Notes: generated by a model not told the origin, from the letters alone. A stretch of 48,005 bases of DNA from Firmicutes bacterium UBA2058 (GCA_002332905.1 DDAM01000027.1:1-48005), one strand, 5' to 3'; positions 25,422 to 34,285 are shown, numbered from the stretch's first letter. Numbers and translations are program-made.

Positions 25422-26168
25422 TTATCTGCATTTTCTCGAAGCTGCTTCTGCCCAGAATGGGAAAAATCCTGAATTAAATGCCACTTGTTTTGAAAAATTG
25501 TGTGATTCAGCCGTACCATAAAAAGGTACTTTCCCTCTTCCTAATATTTCATCCTTTAGTAACGAAACAAGGTTTGTTGCGACCCCTCTTCCTCTATATT
25601 CAGGTATAACATCAATACCTATTTGCCACATAGTTTTACTATCTTCACTTGCACCAGCCATACCCATAATTTTATCGCCATCCATTGCCACTACAGCTAA
25701 AATATCAGGGTAAATTTCACTAAATGCTAAAGCTTCACCAAATCTTTTATCACCTTTAAATTGAAAAATTTCATCTTTTTCAAACCATTTAACAGCAAAT
25801 TTACTTTCAGCCTTTGGTAATTCAGGATTTGGCAGGTAATAGTGAGGAGTGCCGCTGATTTCATGTCCAAATTCCATTAATTTTTTATCGATTGATTTTA
25901 ATTCTTGATAGTCAAAAATCCATTCACCATCACAGCCTTGAAACTTTTCATTAAGCCAAGGCAATATTTTTTCATCAGCACTAAATACAGCTATTCCATT
26001 GATTGCTAACAATTTAAAAAAGCAGCCATCATTTCTGTAAATTCTTCTTCCATCTATTAATGTGTTTGTATTGAAAATATTTTTATTATTATTAAAATCA
26101 GTCACATTGCAGTTAAAGTCCAGTGCTAACTGCTTTTTAGCAATTTCAATTATTTCTTTTTTAGTCAT
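25422..26168 (-). CDS. GNAT acetyltransferase with N-terminal domain (~250-aa type)
   Basis: 248 aa, same architecture as the 15538 gene: an N-terminal domain with NDGCFFKLLAINGIAVFSAD and KFAVKWFEKDEIFQF, then the GNAT core MWQIGIDVIPEYRGRGVA (loop 191-197) and YGTAESHNFSKQVAFNSGFF. The shared WQIGIDV strand and G(F)-terminal ending confirm paralogy despite moderate identity. GGAG precedes the ATG. Members of this type are annotated only as GNAT proteins. Confidence 0.85.
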   Translation of the reverse strand: MTKKEIIEIAKKQLALDFNCNVTDFNNNKNIFNTNTLIDGRRIYRNDGCFFKLLAINGIAVFSADEKILPWLNEKFQGCDGEWIFDYQELKSIDKKLMEFGHEISGTPHYYLPNPELPKAESKFAVKWFEKDEIFQFKGDKRFGEALAFSEIYPDILAVVAMDGDKIMGMAGASEDSKTMWQIGIDVIPEYRGRGVATNLVSLLKDEILGRGKVPFYGTAESHNFSKQVAFNSGFFPFWAEAASRKCR

Positions 26169-26291
26169 TTGTTCTCTCCTACTTTAGCTAATTTAAAATA
26201 TATTAGTATCCAAGAAAAAGGTAATCGTTATCCTATTTATACTCAAAGCTCTCATTGTCTACTAATGTTCTTCTATTTTAATTGTTACATA

Positions 26292-27185
26292 TTATAAATC
26301 AAATTTATAGCATACAACTTCTTCAAATTGTTTAAAACCTTCCTGTATATATAATTTTTTTGCATTTTCATTCTCAGAATTAACGCAAAGATCAACTTTG
26401 TCATAATTTTTACTTTTAGCGAAGTTAATTGCAGCTCTTAACATACATCTACCTAAGCCTCTGCCCTGATATTCCGGTATTATTGCTAAGGGACCGATAT
26501 CCATTATAGGTTTGTCGTCAAGTTCATTTTTTGTTCCTCTTACGATACCCACTGGTTTATCACCATAATATAAAATCAACGAGCCACCCTCAATATTTTC
26601 TTCTGAATTATTCATCATATCTGATACAATATCTGGCGTAATAGGAGTTTCACTTCCTAAAAGATGCTGAAAGCTAAGATTTCTAATATTGCACCAAATC
26701 TCTTCGTCGCCTTTCTTAAAGGGTTTAATACTATATTTTTGTGGTAAATCATAGGTTAACCATTCAGATACTTCACGTACCAATAATAATGAATATCTAT
26801 AAATGTTAAATTTTAAATTTTTTATGTAATTTATGTGTTTATCATTAATTGTAGGTATAAAAACATAAATCATTTCCATGTCTTGAGTATGTAATAGTAT
26901 TTTGTTAAGCAGCATATCATAAACATCTACGCTGTCTATTTCTGAATAAAATATTCTAAAGCGACCTTTTTTGGATCTTCTATTGTAATCATTTAGAATT
27001 AATGAAGCTGCTGCAACAATTTTATCCTTCTCATCTATAACAATATATGTAGGGTTATTGTTATCAGGCTTAAAAGCTTCTAAATCCTCATCGTATAAAA
27101 ACGAGTCATCAACATCTTTTCTATGTAACTTACAATATTCAATAAATTCTTTAACTCTATCATCATTTAATTTTGTAATTTCCAT
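26292..27185 (-). CDS. GNAT acetyltransferase, double-domain
   Basis: 297 aa. The C-terminal domain carries IMDIGPLAIIPEYQGRGLG (loop 239-245) and LCVNSENENAKKLYIQEGF; the N-terminal 140 residues (DEKDKIVAAASLILNDYNRR, FYSEIDSVDVYDMLLNKI) form a degenerate GNAT half. The bridge TYDLPQKYSIKPFKKGDEE begins the second domain. It is the first gene of the array in transcription order; AAGGGG precedes the ATG. Any promoter would lie in 27186-27306, which holds two palindromes but no clear hexamers. Confidence 0.84.
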   Translation of the reverse strand: MEITKLNDDRVKEFIEYCKLHRKDVDDSFLYDEDLEAFKPDNNNPTYIVIDEKDKIVAAASLILNDYNRRSKKGRFRIFYSEIDSVDVYDMLLNKILLHTQDMEMIYVFIPTINDKHINYIKNLKFNIYRYSLLLVREVSEWLTYDLPQKYSIKPFKKGDEEIWCNIRNLSFQHLLGSETPITPDIVSDMMNNSEENIEGGSLILYYGDKPVGIVRGTKNELDDKPIMDIGPLAIIPEYQGRGLGRCMLRAAINFAKSKNYDKVDLCVNSENENAKKLYIQEGFKQFEEVVCYKFDL

Positions 27186-27212
27186 AATGTTTTACCCCTT
27201 TAACTTATTTTA

Positions 27213-27297
27213 GTACTTTCAGAAACTCTGAAAGTTTTTTATGAGGATGTTACTTATTTGTTTGAGTTTGTTATACAAAACAGTAACATCCCCGAAA
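27213..27297. terminator. Two adjacent palindromes between ABC operon and GNAT array
   Basis: ACTTTCAGA/TCTGAAAGT with a 3-base loop (27214-27234) is followed on the plus strand by six T. Next to it GGATGTTACT and AGTAACATCC (10-bp stem, 27-base loop) enclose an AT-rich centre. The second lies just after the 48-aa gene and probably ends transcription from the ABC operon, although no T-run follows on the minus strand. Together they separate the operon from the array. Confidence 0.5.
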
Positions 27298-27306
27298 ATT
27301 AACCTA

Positions 27307-27453
27307 TTATTTCAATATATAAAATTGGTTATATAAGTTTGAAGCTTGATAGTCTCTTTTAATTCCTTCGACTTTATCTAAATATTGTTCTACTTGCTTC
27401 AAGTCATATATTTTTTTATCTATTCTATCTAATTTTTTGAATAAACCTTTCAT
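27307..27453 (-). CDS. Small protein of unknown function downstream of the ABC exporter
   Basis: 48 aa from the ATG at 27453, which has AGGAGG 8 bases upstream; the frame extends further only without a site. It is Lys/Asp/Tyr-rich and helical (KLDRIDKKIYDLKQVEQYLD) with no signal or membrane segment. It lies 53 bases after the second ABC gene and before a palindrome, so it is the last gene of that operon. Not recognised; a small accessory or regulatory partner of the exporter is possible. Confidence 0.6.
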   Translation of the reverse strand: MKGLFKKLDRIDKKIYDLKQVEQYLDKVEGIKRDYQASNLYNQFYILK

Positions 27454-27506
27454 TATATATCCCTCCTGTCTTACTTTTGATTGGGATATAAACAATTTGT
27501 ATGTTG

Positions 27507-29336
27507 TTATCCCAATCTCTCTTGTGTTTTTTCTTCTTCAAATTGTTTTGTGTATAGGTCATAGTAATAACCTTTTTTCTTTAATAATTCTTTGTGTGTT
27601 CCTCTTTCTATGATTTTACCTTCTTTTACTACAAGAATTATGTCTGCTTTTCTTATAGTCGAAAGTCTGTGTGCAATTATAAATGAAGTTCTACCATGCA
27701 ATATATGGTTTATAGCATCTTGTATAAGTTGCTCAGTGTGTGTATCTATTGAAGATGTTGCTTCATCAAGTACAAATATTCTTGGATCTGCGATTATTGC
27801 TCTTGCAAATGAAATAAGCTGTTTCTCACCTGTTGAAAGTCTATCTCCGTTTTCTCCTACATCACTGTCATAGCCTTTATCAAGCTTTGATACTACTGTA
27901 TCTGCTGATACTGCTTTTGCAGCACGTTCTATTTCTTCATCTGTCGCATCAAGCTTACCATATTTAATATTTTCTTTGATAGTTCCTGAGAAAAGATGTG
28001 GACTTTGTAGTACATATCCTATATTTGAGTGTAACCATAGCTGACTTCTTTCTTTGTAATCAACACCATCTATAAGTATTTGACCACTTGTAGGCTCAAA
28101 GAATCTACAAGCTAGATTAACAAGGGTACTTTTTCCAGCACCTGTTTCTCCAACTATGGCTACATTTGTACCTGCTGGTATTTTAAGCGAAAAGTCCTTA
28201 AGAACTTCTTCTTCTCCATCTGGATAAACAAAAGATACATCTTTAAATTCTATATCACCGTTTATAGGTTCCCAGTTTTCCTTTTTAGGATAAATATTGT
28301 CACCATACTTAGCTATAACTTCCTCTGTATCTTGAATTAAAGGCTCTTGTTCTAATACTCCTGAAACTCTTTCAATATTTGCTTGAAGTGATATAAAGTC
28401 AGCAAATATCCTTGCTAGTTGCTGAATAGGCTCAAATATACCTATCGAATATGCCAGAAAAGCACTTAATTCTCCTATTTTAAATACTCCCTCTAAAGCG
28501 TATTTTCCTCCTCTTGACAGCACTATAGCTGTAGCTAAGGAGCCTGCAAATATTATAATTGGTATAAAGACTGCGTTTAATCTTGCCATATGAACATTTG
28601 CTTCGTACATTTTATCAGTTGTCTTAGCAAAGCCTTTGAAGTTTTTATCTTCTATAACTAATGTTTTACTTGTTTTTGCACCTGTTATACACTCGTTAAA
28701 TTCGCCAGTCATTATTGCATTGGTTTTTCTTATTTGACGGTTAGCGCTTAATAGCTTACCTTGAAAATACGCTGTTGCAATTGCCATAATAGGTATTATT
28801 ATAGCTACTAGTAATGCAAGCTTGTAGTTTAGCATAAACATTGCAATGAATACACCTATTACATATACAAGCGCCCAAAACATATCTACAATTCCCCAGG
28901 CAATTGATTCACCTATTCTCCCTGTATCACTTAATACTCTTGACATCATATATCCAACTGGTGTGGTGTTGTAATAGGATAAAGAAAGTTTCTGAAGTTT
29001 AGTAAATACTGCTTCTCTTAAGTCAAAGCTTAAGCGCATCTCTATAAACATAGACAACTTTGTGAATCCAAATACTGATATTACCTGAATAATAAGCATA
29101 CAGATATAAAGTGCAGTAAAGCCTTTTAGTCCAACTAAAGTACCTTTTAGTATAATGTTATCTACAATGTAGCTTTGAAATAATGGCATTGTTATGTCTG
29201 TTAATGCCAGTATTATCATAAACAATGTAACTCCTATAAGTCTAAACTTATATTTAGCTATAAATGGTTTTAACTTTAACCATATTTTTATATTAAAGGA
29301 TTGTTTTAAATCATCTTGTTCTTCATAGTATGACAT
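27507..29336 (-). CDS. Heterodimeric multidrug ABC exporter, catalytic half (BmrD/YheH-like)
   Basis: 609 aa from the ATG at 29336 (AGGAGGTGACAGC upstream). Six membrane segments (about 25-310) precede an ATPase domain with Walker A GETGAGKSTLV, signature LSTGEKQL and Walker B FVLDEATSSID with the catalytic Glu. The partner (29478) has Asp in that place, so the two form one consensus and one degenerate ATP site, as in BmrC/BmrD and TM287/288. It exports drugs or peptides from the cytoplasm. The gap to the partner gene is 141 bases and contains CCTTTCTT/AAGAAAGG. Confidence 0.88.
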   Translation of the reverse strand: MSYYEEQDDLKQSFNIKIWLKLKPFIAKYKFRLIGVTLFMIILALTDITMPLFQSYIVDNIILKGTLVGLKGFTALYICMLIIQVISVFGFTKLSMFIEMRLSFDLREAVFTKLQKLSLSYYNTTPVGYMMSRVLSDTGRIGESIAWGIVDMFWALVYVIGVFIAMFMLNYKLALLVAIIIPIMAIATAYFQGKLLSANRQIRKTNAIMTGEFNECITGAKTSKTLVIEDKNFKGFAKTTDKMYEANVHMARLNAVFIPIIIFAGSLATAIVLSRGGKYALEGVFKIGELSAFLAYSIGIFEPIQQLARIFADFISLQANIERVSGVLEQEPLIQDTEEVIAKYGDNIYPKKENWEPINGDIEFKDVSFVYPDGEEEVLKDFSLKIPAGTNVAIVGETGAGKSTLVNLACRFFEPTSGQILIDGVDYKERSQLWLHSNIGYVLQSPHLFSGTIKENIKYGKLDATDEEIERAAKAVSADTVVSKLDKGYDSDVGENGDRLSTGEKQLISFARAIIADPRIFVLDEATSSIDTHTEQLIQDAINHILHGRTSFIIAHRLSTIRKADIILVVKEGKIIERGTHKELLKKKGYYYDLYTKQFEEEKTQERLG

Positions 29337-29477
29337 GCTGTCACCTCCTATATTTATGCCCATGCCCATTTTGCACAATGAAACGGCACCCTTTCTTAAA
29401 GAAAGGCATAAAATCTGTGCATCGGCTCGGACTTAATCTTTTATTACCCTTTTTAAATGGGGGTTTTGCCATTTTTC

Positions 29478-31289
29478 TTAACCTTCAATATCAGACATAT
29501 TCATCTGAACATCATATATGTCTTTATAAACACCTTCTCTTTTTATTAATTCCTCATGAGTTCCCATATCAACTATTTTACCTTTATCTAAAACCATAAT
29601 TGTATCAGCCTGCATAAGTGTTGTAATTCTATGTGATATAAGAATTGTTGTTGCACTTTTTCTGTTAGTTTTTAGTGCAGCTCTTATTTTAGCATCAGTT
29701 TCAGAGTCTACTGCTGAAAGTGAATCATCAAAAACCATTATGGGTGCATCTTGCATTAGCATTCTTGCTATTGCTACACGCTGCTTTTGTCCTCCAGACA
29801 GAGTTACTCCTCTTTCTCCAACAATTGTGTCATAACCTTTAGCAAAGCTTTCTATAGCATCTCCTACACATGCTGTTGCTGTAGCAAGCTTAATCTCATC
29901 TATACTAACATCTTCTTTTGTGATACCAACATTCTCTTTTATAGTTTTAGAGTATAAGAATGGCTCTTGAAGTACCATGCCTATATTTTCTCTAAGATGA
30001 CTTAGTCTAATGTCGTTGATATTAATTCCACCTATTTTAATTGTTCCCTTTTCTTTTTCTAGGTCGTAAAGCCTATTTAAAAGATGCATAATAGTTGATT
30101 TTCCTGATCCTGTTCCTCCAAGTATAGCAAAAGTTTCGCCGCCTTTTATCTTAAAGCTTAAATCCTTAATTATAGGACTATTTTCACCATACTTAAATGT
30201 TACATTATCAAACTCTATATCTTTACCTTCAAATTCTGGAGTAAGTGCATTTTCATCATCAATTTCTTCTTCTTCATTTAATATTTCAGAAATTCTTTTT
30301 AGTGATACCTTAGCCTTGCTCATCTCTGATAAAACTCTACCGAATGCTCTTATAGGCCATACAAGCATTGAGTTATATGAAACGAATGCTAAGAATTCTC
30401 CTAATGTTATATTGCCGTTCACAGCCTCTATTGCACCAAAAACAATTATAGTTAGTACTTGAAGCCCTGAGAACAAGTCTCCAAATGACCAATAATATGA
30501 TAATTGAAGACCAAGCTTTATCCATAGATTTGAAAAAGCGTTGTTTTTTTCCTCAAATTTATCAAGCTCATATTTTTCTCTACCGAATGCTCTTACAACT
30601 CTAACACCTGTTAAATTTTCTTGAGCTGTTGAATAAAGTAATCCATCCGCCTCATCAGCGTCTTTAAATTTACGTGATATTATTCCATAAAATACAGCAG
30701 TATAAGTCATAATTATTGGTATAAATGCAAGCGCTATAAGCGATAGCTTAACATTCATTGAAAACATCAGAATTAATGCAATAGTTATAAGCATTAAAAT
30801 TCTAAATAATTCTGATAATTGTGTTGCTATAAATCTTCTTATTAAATCTACATCAGCTGTAGATCTTTGAATTATATCACCTGTTTGGTTTTTTGTATGC
30901 CAGCTATATGGCAGCTTTTGAATGTGTTTATATAAATGATTTCTTAGATTTCTAACTAAACCTTCAGAACCTTTTGCTATGGTCACTTTACTTACATAGT
31001 CACATAAACATGTAATTATTGCAAAGAATACAACAAACAAAGCAGGAATCCATAAATTTTGTCTTATGGCTTCTATTCCACCTAAATGTTCAACTAAATT
31101 AACAAATATTTGTGGCAGATTAATTGGTTCATTTTTGATTACAGAGTCAACGGTTACCTTAACAACTTGAGGAGTTGCAAAGTTTACGAAAACCCTTACT
31201 ATAATAGCTATAGCCGCTAGTATAAAAAATCCTTTCAGTCCTTTTGTGTAAGGCATTATTAGTTTAAATCCTTCATTACCTTTTTTCAC
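29478..31289 (-). CDS. Heterodimeric multidrug ABC exporter, degenerate half (BmrC/YheI-like)
   Basis: 603 aa starting with GTG at 31289 (GAGGTGATTAC upstream). Membrane domain about 15-300; ATPase domain with Walker A GGTGSGKSTIM, signature LSGGQKQRV and Walker B IMVFDDSLSAVD. Asp replaces the catalytic Glu, so this half holds the degenerate site. It is the first ABC gene of the operon, after a 38-aa frame with its own terminator and after the periodic hexamer array, so its expression is probably drug- or peptide-controlled. Confidence 0.88.
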   Translation of the reverse strand: MKKGNEGFKLIMPYTKGLKGFFILAAIAIIVRVFVNFATPQVVKVTVDSVIKNEPINLPQIFVNLVEHLGGIEAIRQNLWIPALFVVFFAIITCLCDYVSKVTIAKGSEGLVRNLRNHLYKHIQKLPYSWHTKNQTGDIIQRSTADVDLIRRFIATQLSELFRILMLITIALILMFSMNVKLSLIALAFIPIIMTYTAVFYGIISRKFKDADEADGLLYSTAQENLTGVRVVRAFGREKYELDKFEEKNNAFSNLWIKLGLQLSYYWSFGDLFSGLQVLTIIVFGAIEAVNGNITLGEFLAFVSYNSMLVWPIRAFGRVLSEMSKAKVSLKRISEILNEEEEIDDENALTPEFEGKDIEFDNVTFKYGENSPIIKDLSFKIKGGETFAILGGTGSGKSTIMHLLNRLYDLEKEKGTIKIGGININDIRLSHLRENIGMVLQEPFLYSKTIKENVGITKEDVSIDEIKLATATACVGDAIESFAKGYDTIVGERGVTLSGGQKQRVAIARMLMQDAPIMVFDDSLSAVDSETDAKIRAALKTNRKSATTILISHRITTLMQADTIMVLDKGKIVDMGTHEELIKREGVYKDIYDVQMNMSDIEG

Positions 31290-31323
31290 GTAATCACCTC
31301 AATGTCTTTAAAATTTTTGATAT

Positions 31324-31365
31324 GTATGCTTCGCATACGTTGCATACAAAGTATGCATTGTATAC
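31324..31365. promoter_or_regulatory. Five hexamers with 9-bp period upstream of the ABC operon
   Basis: On the plus strand GTATGC, GCATAC, GCATAC, GTATGC, GTATAC follow one another, each separated by exactly three bases (TTC, GTT, AAA, ATT). Neighbouring units form hairpins with 3-base loops. The array lies 35-76 bases before the GTG of the first ABC gene. It could be an operator bound by a multimeric repressor or an RNA structure in the leader. A related core CATACGTTGTATAC lies at 31650-31663. Confidence 0.65.
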
Positions 31366-31400
31366 AATTAAAATAGTATAAAAGCCTGGGTTAAGGGCAT

Positions 31401-31450
31401 AAAAAAATCCAGATAGGTTATAGCTATAAAAGCGCACACCTTCTGGATTT
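31401..31450 (-). terminator. Intrinsic terminator between the 38-aa frame and the ABC genes
   Basis: On the minus strand AAATCCAGA pairs with TCTGGATTT (9 bp, extended by AGG/CCT after a bulge), followed by seven T. The loop contains the palindrome TTATAGCTATAA. It begins 38 bases after the small frame's stop. It would end most transcripts before the ABC genes unless read-through is triggered, exactly the position of the attenuator in bmrB-bmrCD. Confidence 0.8.
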
Positions 31451-31488
31451 AACTTCTAAAATTATGTACAAATACCTTTGACAAAATA

Positions 31489-31605
31489 TTAGCCGCAAAA
31501 ATCTACTTCCTCGCAAGTATTCACGAGGCAAAAAGATGAACAAATATAACCTTTATAATTTCTATTTAATTTTCCATTAGTTAAATTTCTTAATTTGATG
31601 CTCAT
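31489..31605 (-). CDS. 38-aa Cys-containing small ORF: leader peptide or peptide precursor
   Basis: An excellent ribosome site (GGAGGTGAAAAG) precedes the ATG at 31605. The first 21 residues are basic and Asn-rich (MSIKLRNLTNGKLNRNYKGY); the last 17 hold four Cys (22, 26, 31, 37) and end in Cys-Gly. In favour of a BmrB-type leader peptide: it lies before a BmrCD-like exporter with a terminator between. In favour of a small modified or disulphide peptide: the basic leader, the Cys-rich end, and an adjacent exporter. No modifying enzyme is encoded nearby. Real expression is likely; function is open. Confidence 0.65.
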   Translation of the reverse strand: MSIKLRNLTNGKLNRNYKGYICSSFCLVNTCEEVDFCG

Positions 31606-31935
31606 CTTTTCACCTCCTTTAATTTATATTTTAATTTTCTAATTGTATACATACGTTGTATACATCACTACAACAATATCATTCTACCATTAATTACTAT
31701 ATGTAATTATTACAAGATTATTACAGAATTAACAATTTAAAAATATTTGATTATACAATTATAAATACTTTAAAGTAATATTTGTTTGTACTTCAATTAT
31801 AAAGGTGTGTCTTACTGGTAACTTTAGTAATAAATAAATTATTGTATATCTTTTTATTTGTGTTCTTGCATTGATCGCAAAAATATTATATGGTGGTAAT
31901 ATAAAAGAGGTATAAAAAATTATGGGGGTATTAGC
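31606..31935. promoter_or_regulatory. 330-base divergent promoter region
   Basis: No further gene is seen. On the minus side GTATAC occurs twice 13 bases apart (31645-31650 and 31658-31663), with TTGTAG about 17 bases upstream, so operator and promoter of the 38-aa frame probably coincide. On the plus side TTGCAT (31866-31871) with TATGGT 17 bases on is a weak promoter for the SLH gene. The remainder is plain AT-rich spacer. Confidence 0.45.
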
Positions 31936-33942
31936 ATGAAAGAAAAAATTATTAAATTAATTTTATTTTTATTACTTATTTATTCAAACTTTACATTGGG
32001 ATATGCAGAAGATAATGAATATGAACTATACAAGATTACAGATGCTTATGATGTGCATCCTCAAAATAATTTTAATATAAAATATTTAGATTTTAATAAA
32101 ATTGAAATATTTTCAAAAGATTGGCAACGAATTGATAAAATGATTTATAAATATTATTATATCATTGGTGAATACATCTTTTGTTATTTTGAAGATTCAT
32201 TTAATACTTGGGGTTTTAGAGTATATGATAAGAATTATAATCTTATTAAAAATTTAGGTAATGTAAAAGGAATAAGAAAAATTAATGCTAAATATAATCA
32301 ATTAGATGTAGAAAGCATTGTAAAATTGAATGATGAAGGTACTAAATTTTATGTTGGTACTGATACGTATTTAATAGATAATTCTTTAAATTTAATTAAA
32401 AAATTTGATAATAGAAAAGAAATTTGTTATATAGATATATATGAAGATCGTTATTTAATTTTATCAGCTTATAATTTTATTGAAATATATAATCTTGATA
32501 CCTTTGAACTTATAACAACAATTGAAGATATTAATTCTTATTGTTATATTGTAAACGATTCGTTAATTACACAAAATACTTTTCTAAACAATGTACCAAT
32601 ATCATTGAAGGGTGTTTATAATTTTAGTAGTAATAAATATAGTTCTGTTAAATATAATGATGTGTCAGTTATAAATGATTATTATCTATGCACAATAAAT
32701 AACAATAAAATTGTATTAGATTCTAATATGAATGAAGTAAATATAAAAATTAAAAGTAAGGATAATAATTCTAAACTAATAAATATAATCTATAATCAAT
32801 ACTTTAATAAATATTATTTTGTTTATTTAGATGATATGATCAATAAGTATTCTATTTACCTGGAAACTGGAGACTTAATATGTGAAACATTAAATATGCC
32901 TATAGAATTTATATCACAAACAATTTTAGTAACAAAAACTAATGATTCTAATAATAAAAAATATAGTTCTTTTATAGCTATAAGAGGCAATGAAGTAGAA
33001 GTATATGATGAAAAGTATTTTATAGAAAAAAGTCCTATAGATAACATTTATTATTTACAAGATAATGAAATGGCATATGTTATGGAAGATAAAGGAGATA
33101 AACAAATTGTAAAAATATCAGGCAAATATGATGATATTAATTTTACAGATGATAATAAATATTTTATAATTAATAATAACGAGAAACTAGGAATGATGAC
33201 TTTAGAAGGCAATATAATTTTAGAACCTATATATGAATATATTCATTGTTATGAAAATACAAATTTATTTAAAGTTTGTAAAGATGACCGCGAAATGATC
33301 CTTACTGATTCGGGAAAGTGTGTATTAGAAAGTGACCATGTAAATTATCATGGTGATAATATATTTAGTTGTAATAAGGGAGAAGGACTTAATTCGTTTT
33401 ATACGATAATAAAAGATGAGCCTAGTAGTTGGGCAAAATATAGTATTTCTGAATTAAATAAATTAAATATAATACCGCCGCAGTATAATGCAATTTATAA
33501 ATCCTATATAACAAGGGAAGCATTTTCCGAAATTATAGCTAATTTAGTTTTAACAGTATCAGATAGTGAAGTTATATTTGATAATAAATCTAAATTTGAA
33601 GATATAGATTCTTATGCAATTAATTTATGCTCGTCAATAGGATTGATAAAAGGAAAAACTAATACTATGTTTTATCCAAATGATTATATAACTAGAGAGG
33701 AAATAGCGGTTATAATAAATAGAGTTTTAGACTATATACAGTATCAAGGTTCTGTAAATAAAATAAGTTTTAAAGATGCAAATGATATATCGCTATGGGC
33801 GCAACAATCAGTAGACAATATATCTTCATTAGGTATATTAGTAGGCGATAATAATAGTAATTTTAAACCTAAGGACAATACTACAAGAGAGCAATCATAC
33901 ATTATAATATATAGAATATTGAAACTTTTAAATAGAATATAG
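31936..33942 (+). CDS. Secreted SLH-anchored surface protein with repeat (propeller-like) ectodomain
   Basis: 668 aa. A signal peptide (KIIKLILFLLLIYSNFTLGY, cut near 24) is followed by about 460 residues of repeated short beta units (YDKNYNLIKNL, IYNLDTFELITTI, GMMTLEGNIILEPIYEYIH), like WG-repeat or propeller proteins. Three S-layer homology motifs end it (about 498-540, 553-600 and 612-665; FEDIDSYAINLCSSIGLIKG and FKDANDISLWAQQSVDNISS). SLH motifs bind pyruvylated wall polymer, so it stays on the cell surface. No enzyme motif is seen. GGGGG lies before the ATG. Confidence 0.85.
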   Translation: MKEKIIKLILFLLLIYSNFTLGYAEDNEYELYKITDAYDVHPQNNFNIKYLDFNKIEIFSKDWQRIDKMIYKYYYIIGEYIFCYFEDSFNTWGFRVYDKNYNLIKNLGNVKGIRKINAKYNQLDVESIVKLNDEGTKFYVGTDTYLIDNSLNLIKKFDNRKEICYIDIYEDRYLILSAYNFIEIYNLDTFELITTIEDINSYCYIVNDSLITQNTFLNNVPISLKGVYNFSSNKYSSVKYNDVSVINDYYLCTINNNKIVLDSNMNEVNIKIKSKDNNSKLINIIYNQYFNKYYFVYLDDMINKYSIYLETGDLICETLNMPIEFISQTILVTKTNDSNNKKYSSFIAIRGNEVEVYDEKYFIEKSPIDNIYYLQDNEMAYVMEDKGDKQIVKISGKYDDINFTDDNKYFIINNNEKLGMMTLEGNIILEPIYEYIHCYENTNLFKVCKDDREMILTDSGKCVLESDHVNYHGDNIFSCNKGEGLNSFYTIIKDEPSSWAKYSISELNKLNIIPPQYNAIYKSYITREAFSEIIANLVLTVSDSEVIFDNKSKFEDIDSYAINLCSSIGLIKGKTNTMFYPNDYITREEIAVIINRVLDYIQYQGSVNKISFKDANDISLWAQQSVDNISSLGILVGDNNSNFKPKDNTTREQSYIIIYRILKLLNRI

Positions 33943-34034
33943 TTTTTGTATTAATTTAATTTTTTATTTAATAAAAATTGTTATAAAAATAAATTTTTAT
34001 ATTTAGGTATTGACATATTTATTGCTTTAAGTTA

Positions 34035-34112
34035 TTAAAAATTTCTTTCTATAGAATGGAAATTTCTTATAAAAATATATAATAAAATCATAAATTTAAG
34101 TGTTTTTTTCAT
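34035..34112 (-). CDS. Possible 25-aa small ORF with signal-like start
   Basis: AAAAGGGGATAGTG precedes an ATG; the peptide begins MKKTLKFMILLYIFI, a signal-peptide-like stretch, and stops after 25 codons. TATAAT lies about 45 bases upstream, but the -35 is poor. It may be a tiny membrane peptide or the surviving start of a lost secreted-protein gene. Confidence 0.35.
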   Translation of the reverse strand: MKKTLKFMILLYIFIRNFHSIERNF

Positions 34113-34285
34113 CACTATCCCCTTTTACCAATACATTTCATAGTATGTAAATTATATCATAAATGTTGCTTTCATTTGTGCTATATTTTTGTTAAATTTC
34201 AAGCTTCACATATAGTTTTTAAACTGCGAAGCTTGAGTTTATTGATAATTTAATCTTTAAAGCTAGTTCTTTGCTTAAATTCTTA

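Noticed and set aside
91..27185. Integron gene-cassette array
   Set aside because: One-way single genes rich in GNATs suggest it, but there is no integrase, gene gaps are often under 30 bases or negative, and I saw no recurrent attC-like imperfect palindromes at gene ends.
31401..31450. Riboswitch in front of the ABC genes
   Set aside because: Only a simple terminator hairpin is visible. The preceding translated frame explains the layout better than an aptamer.
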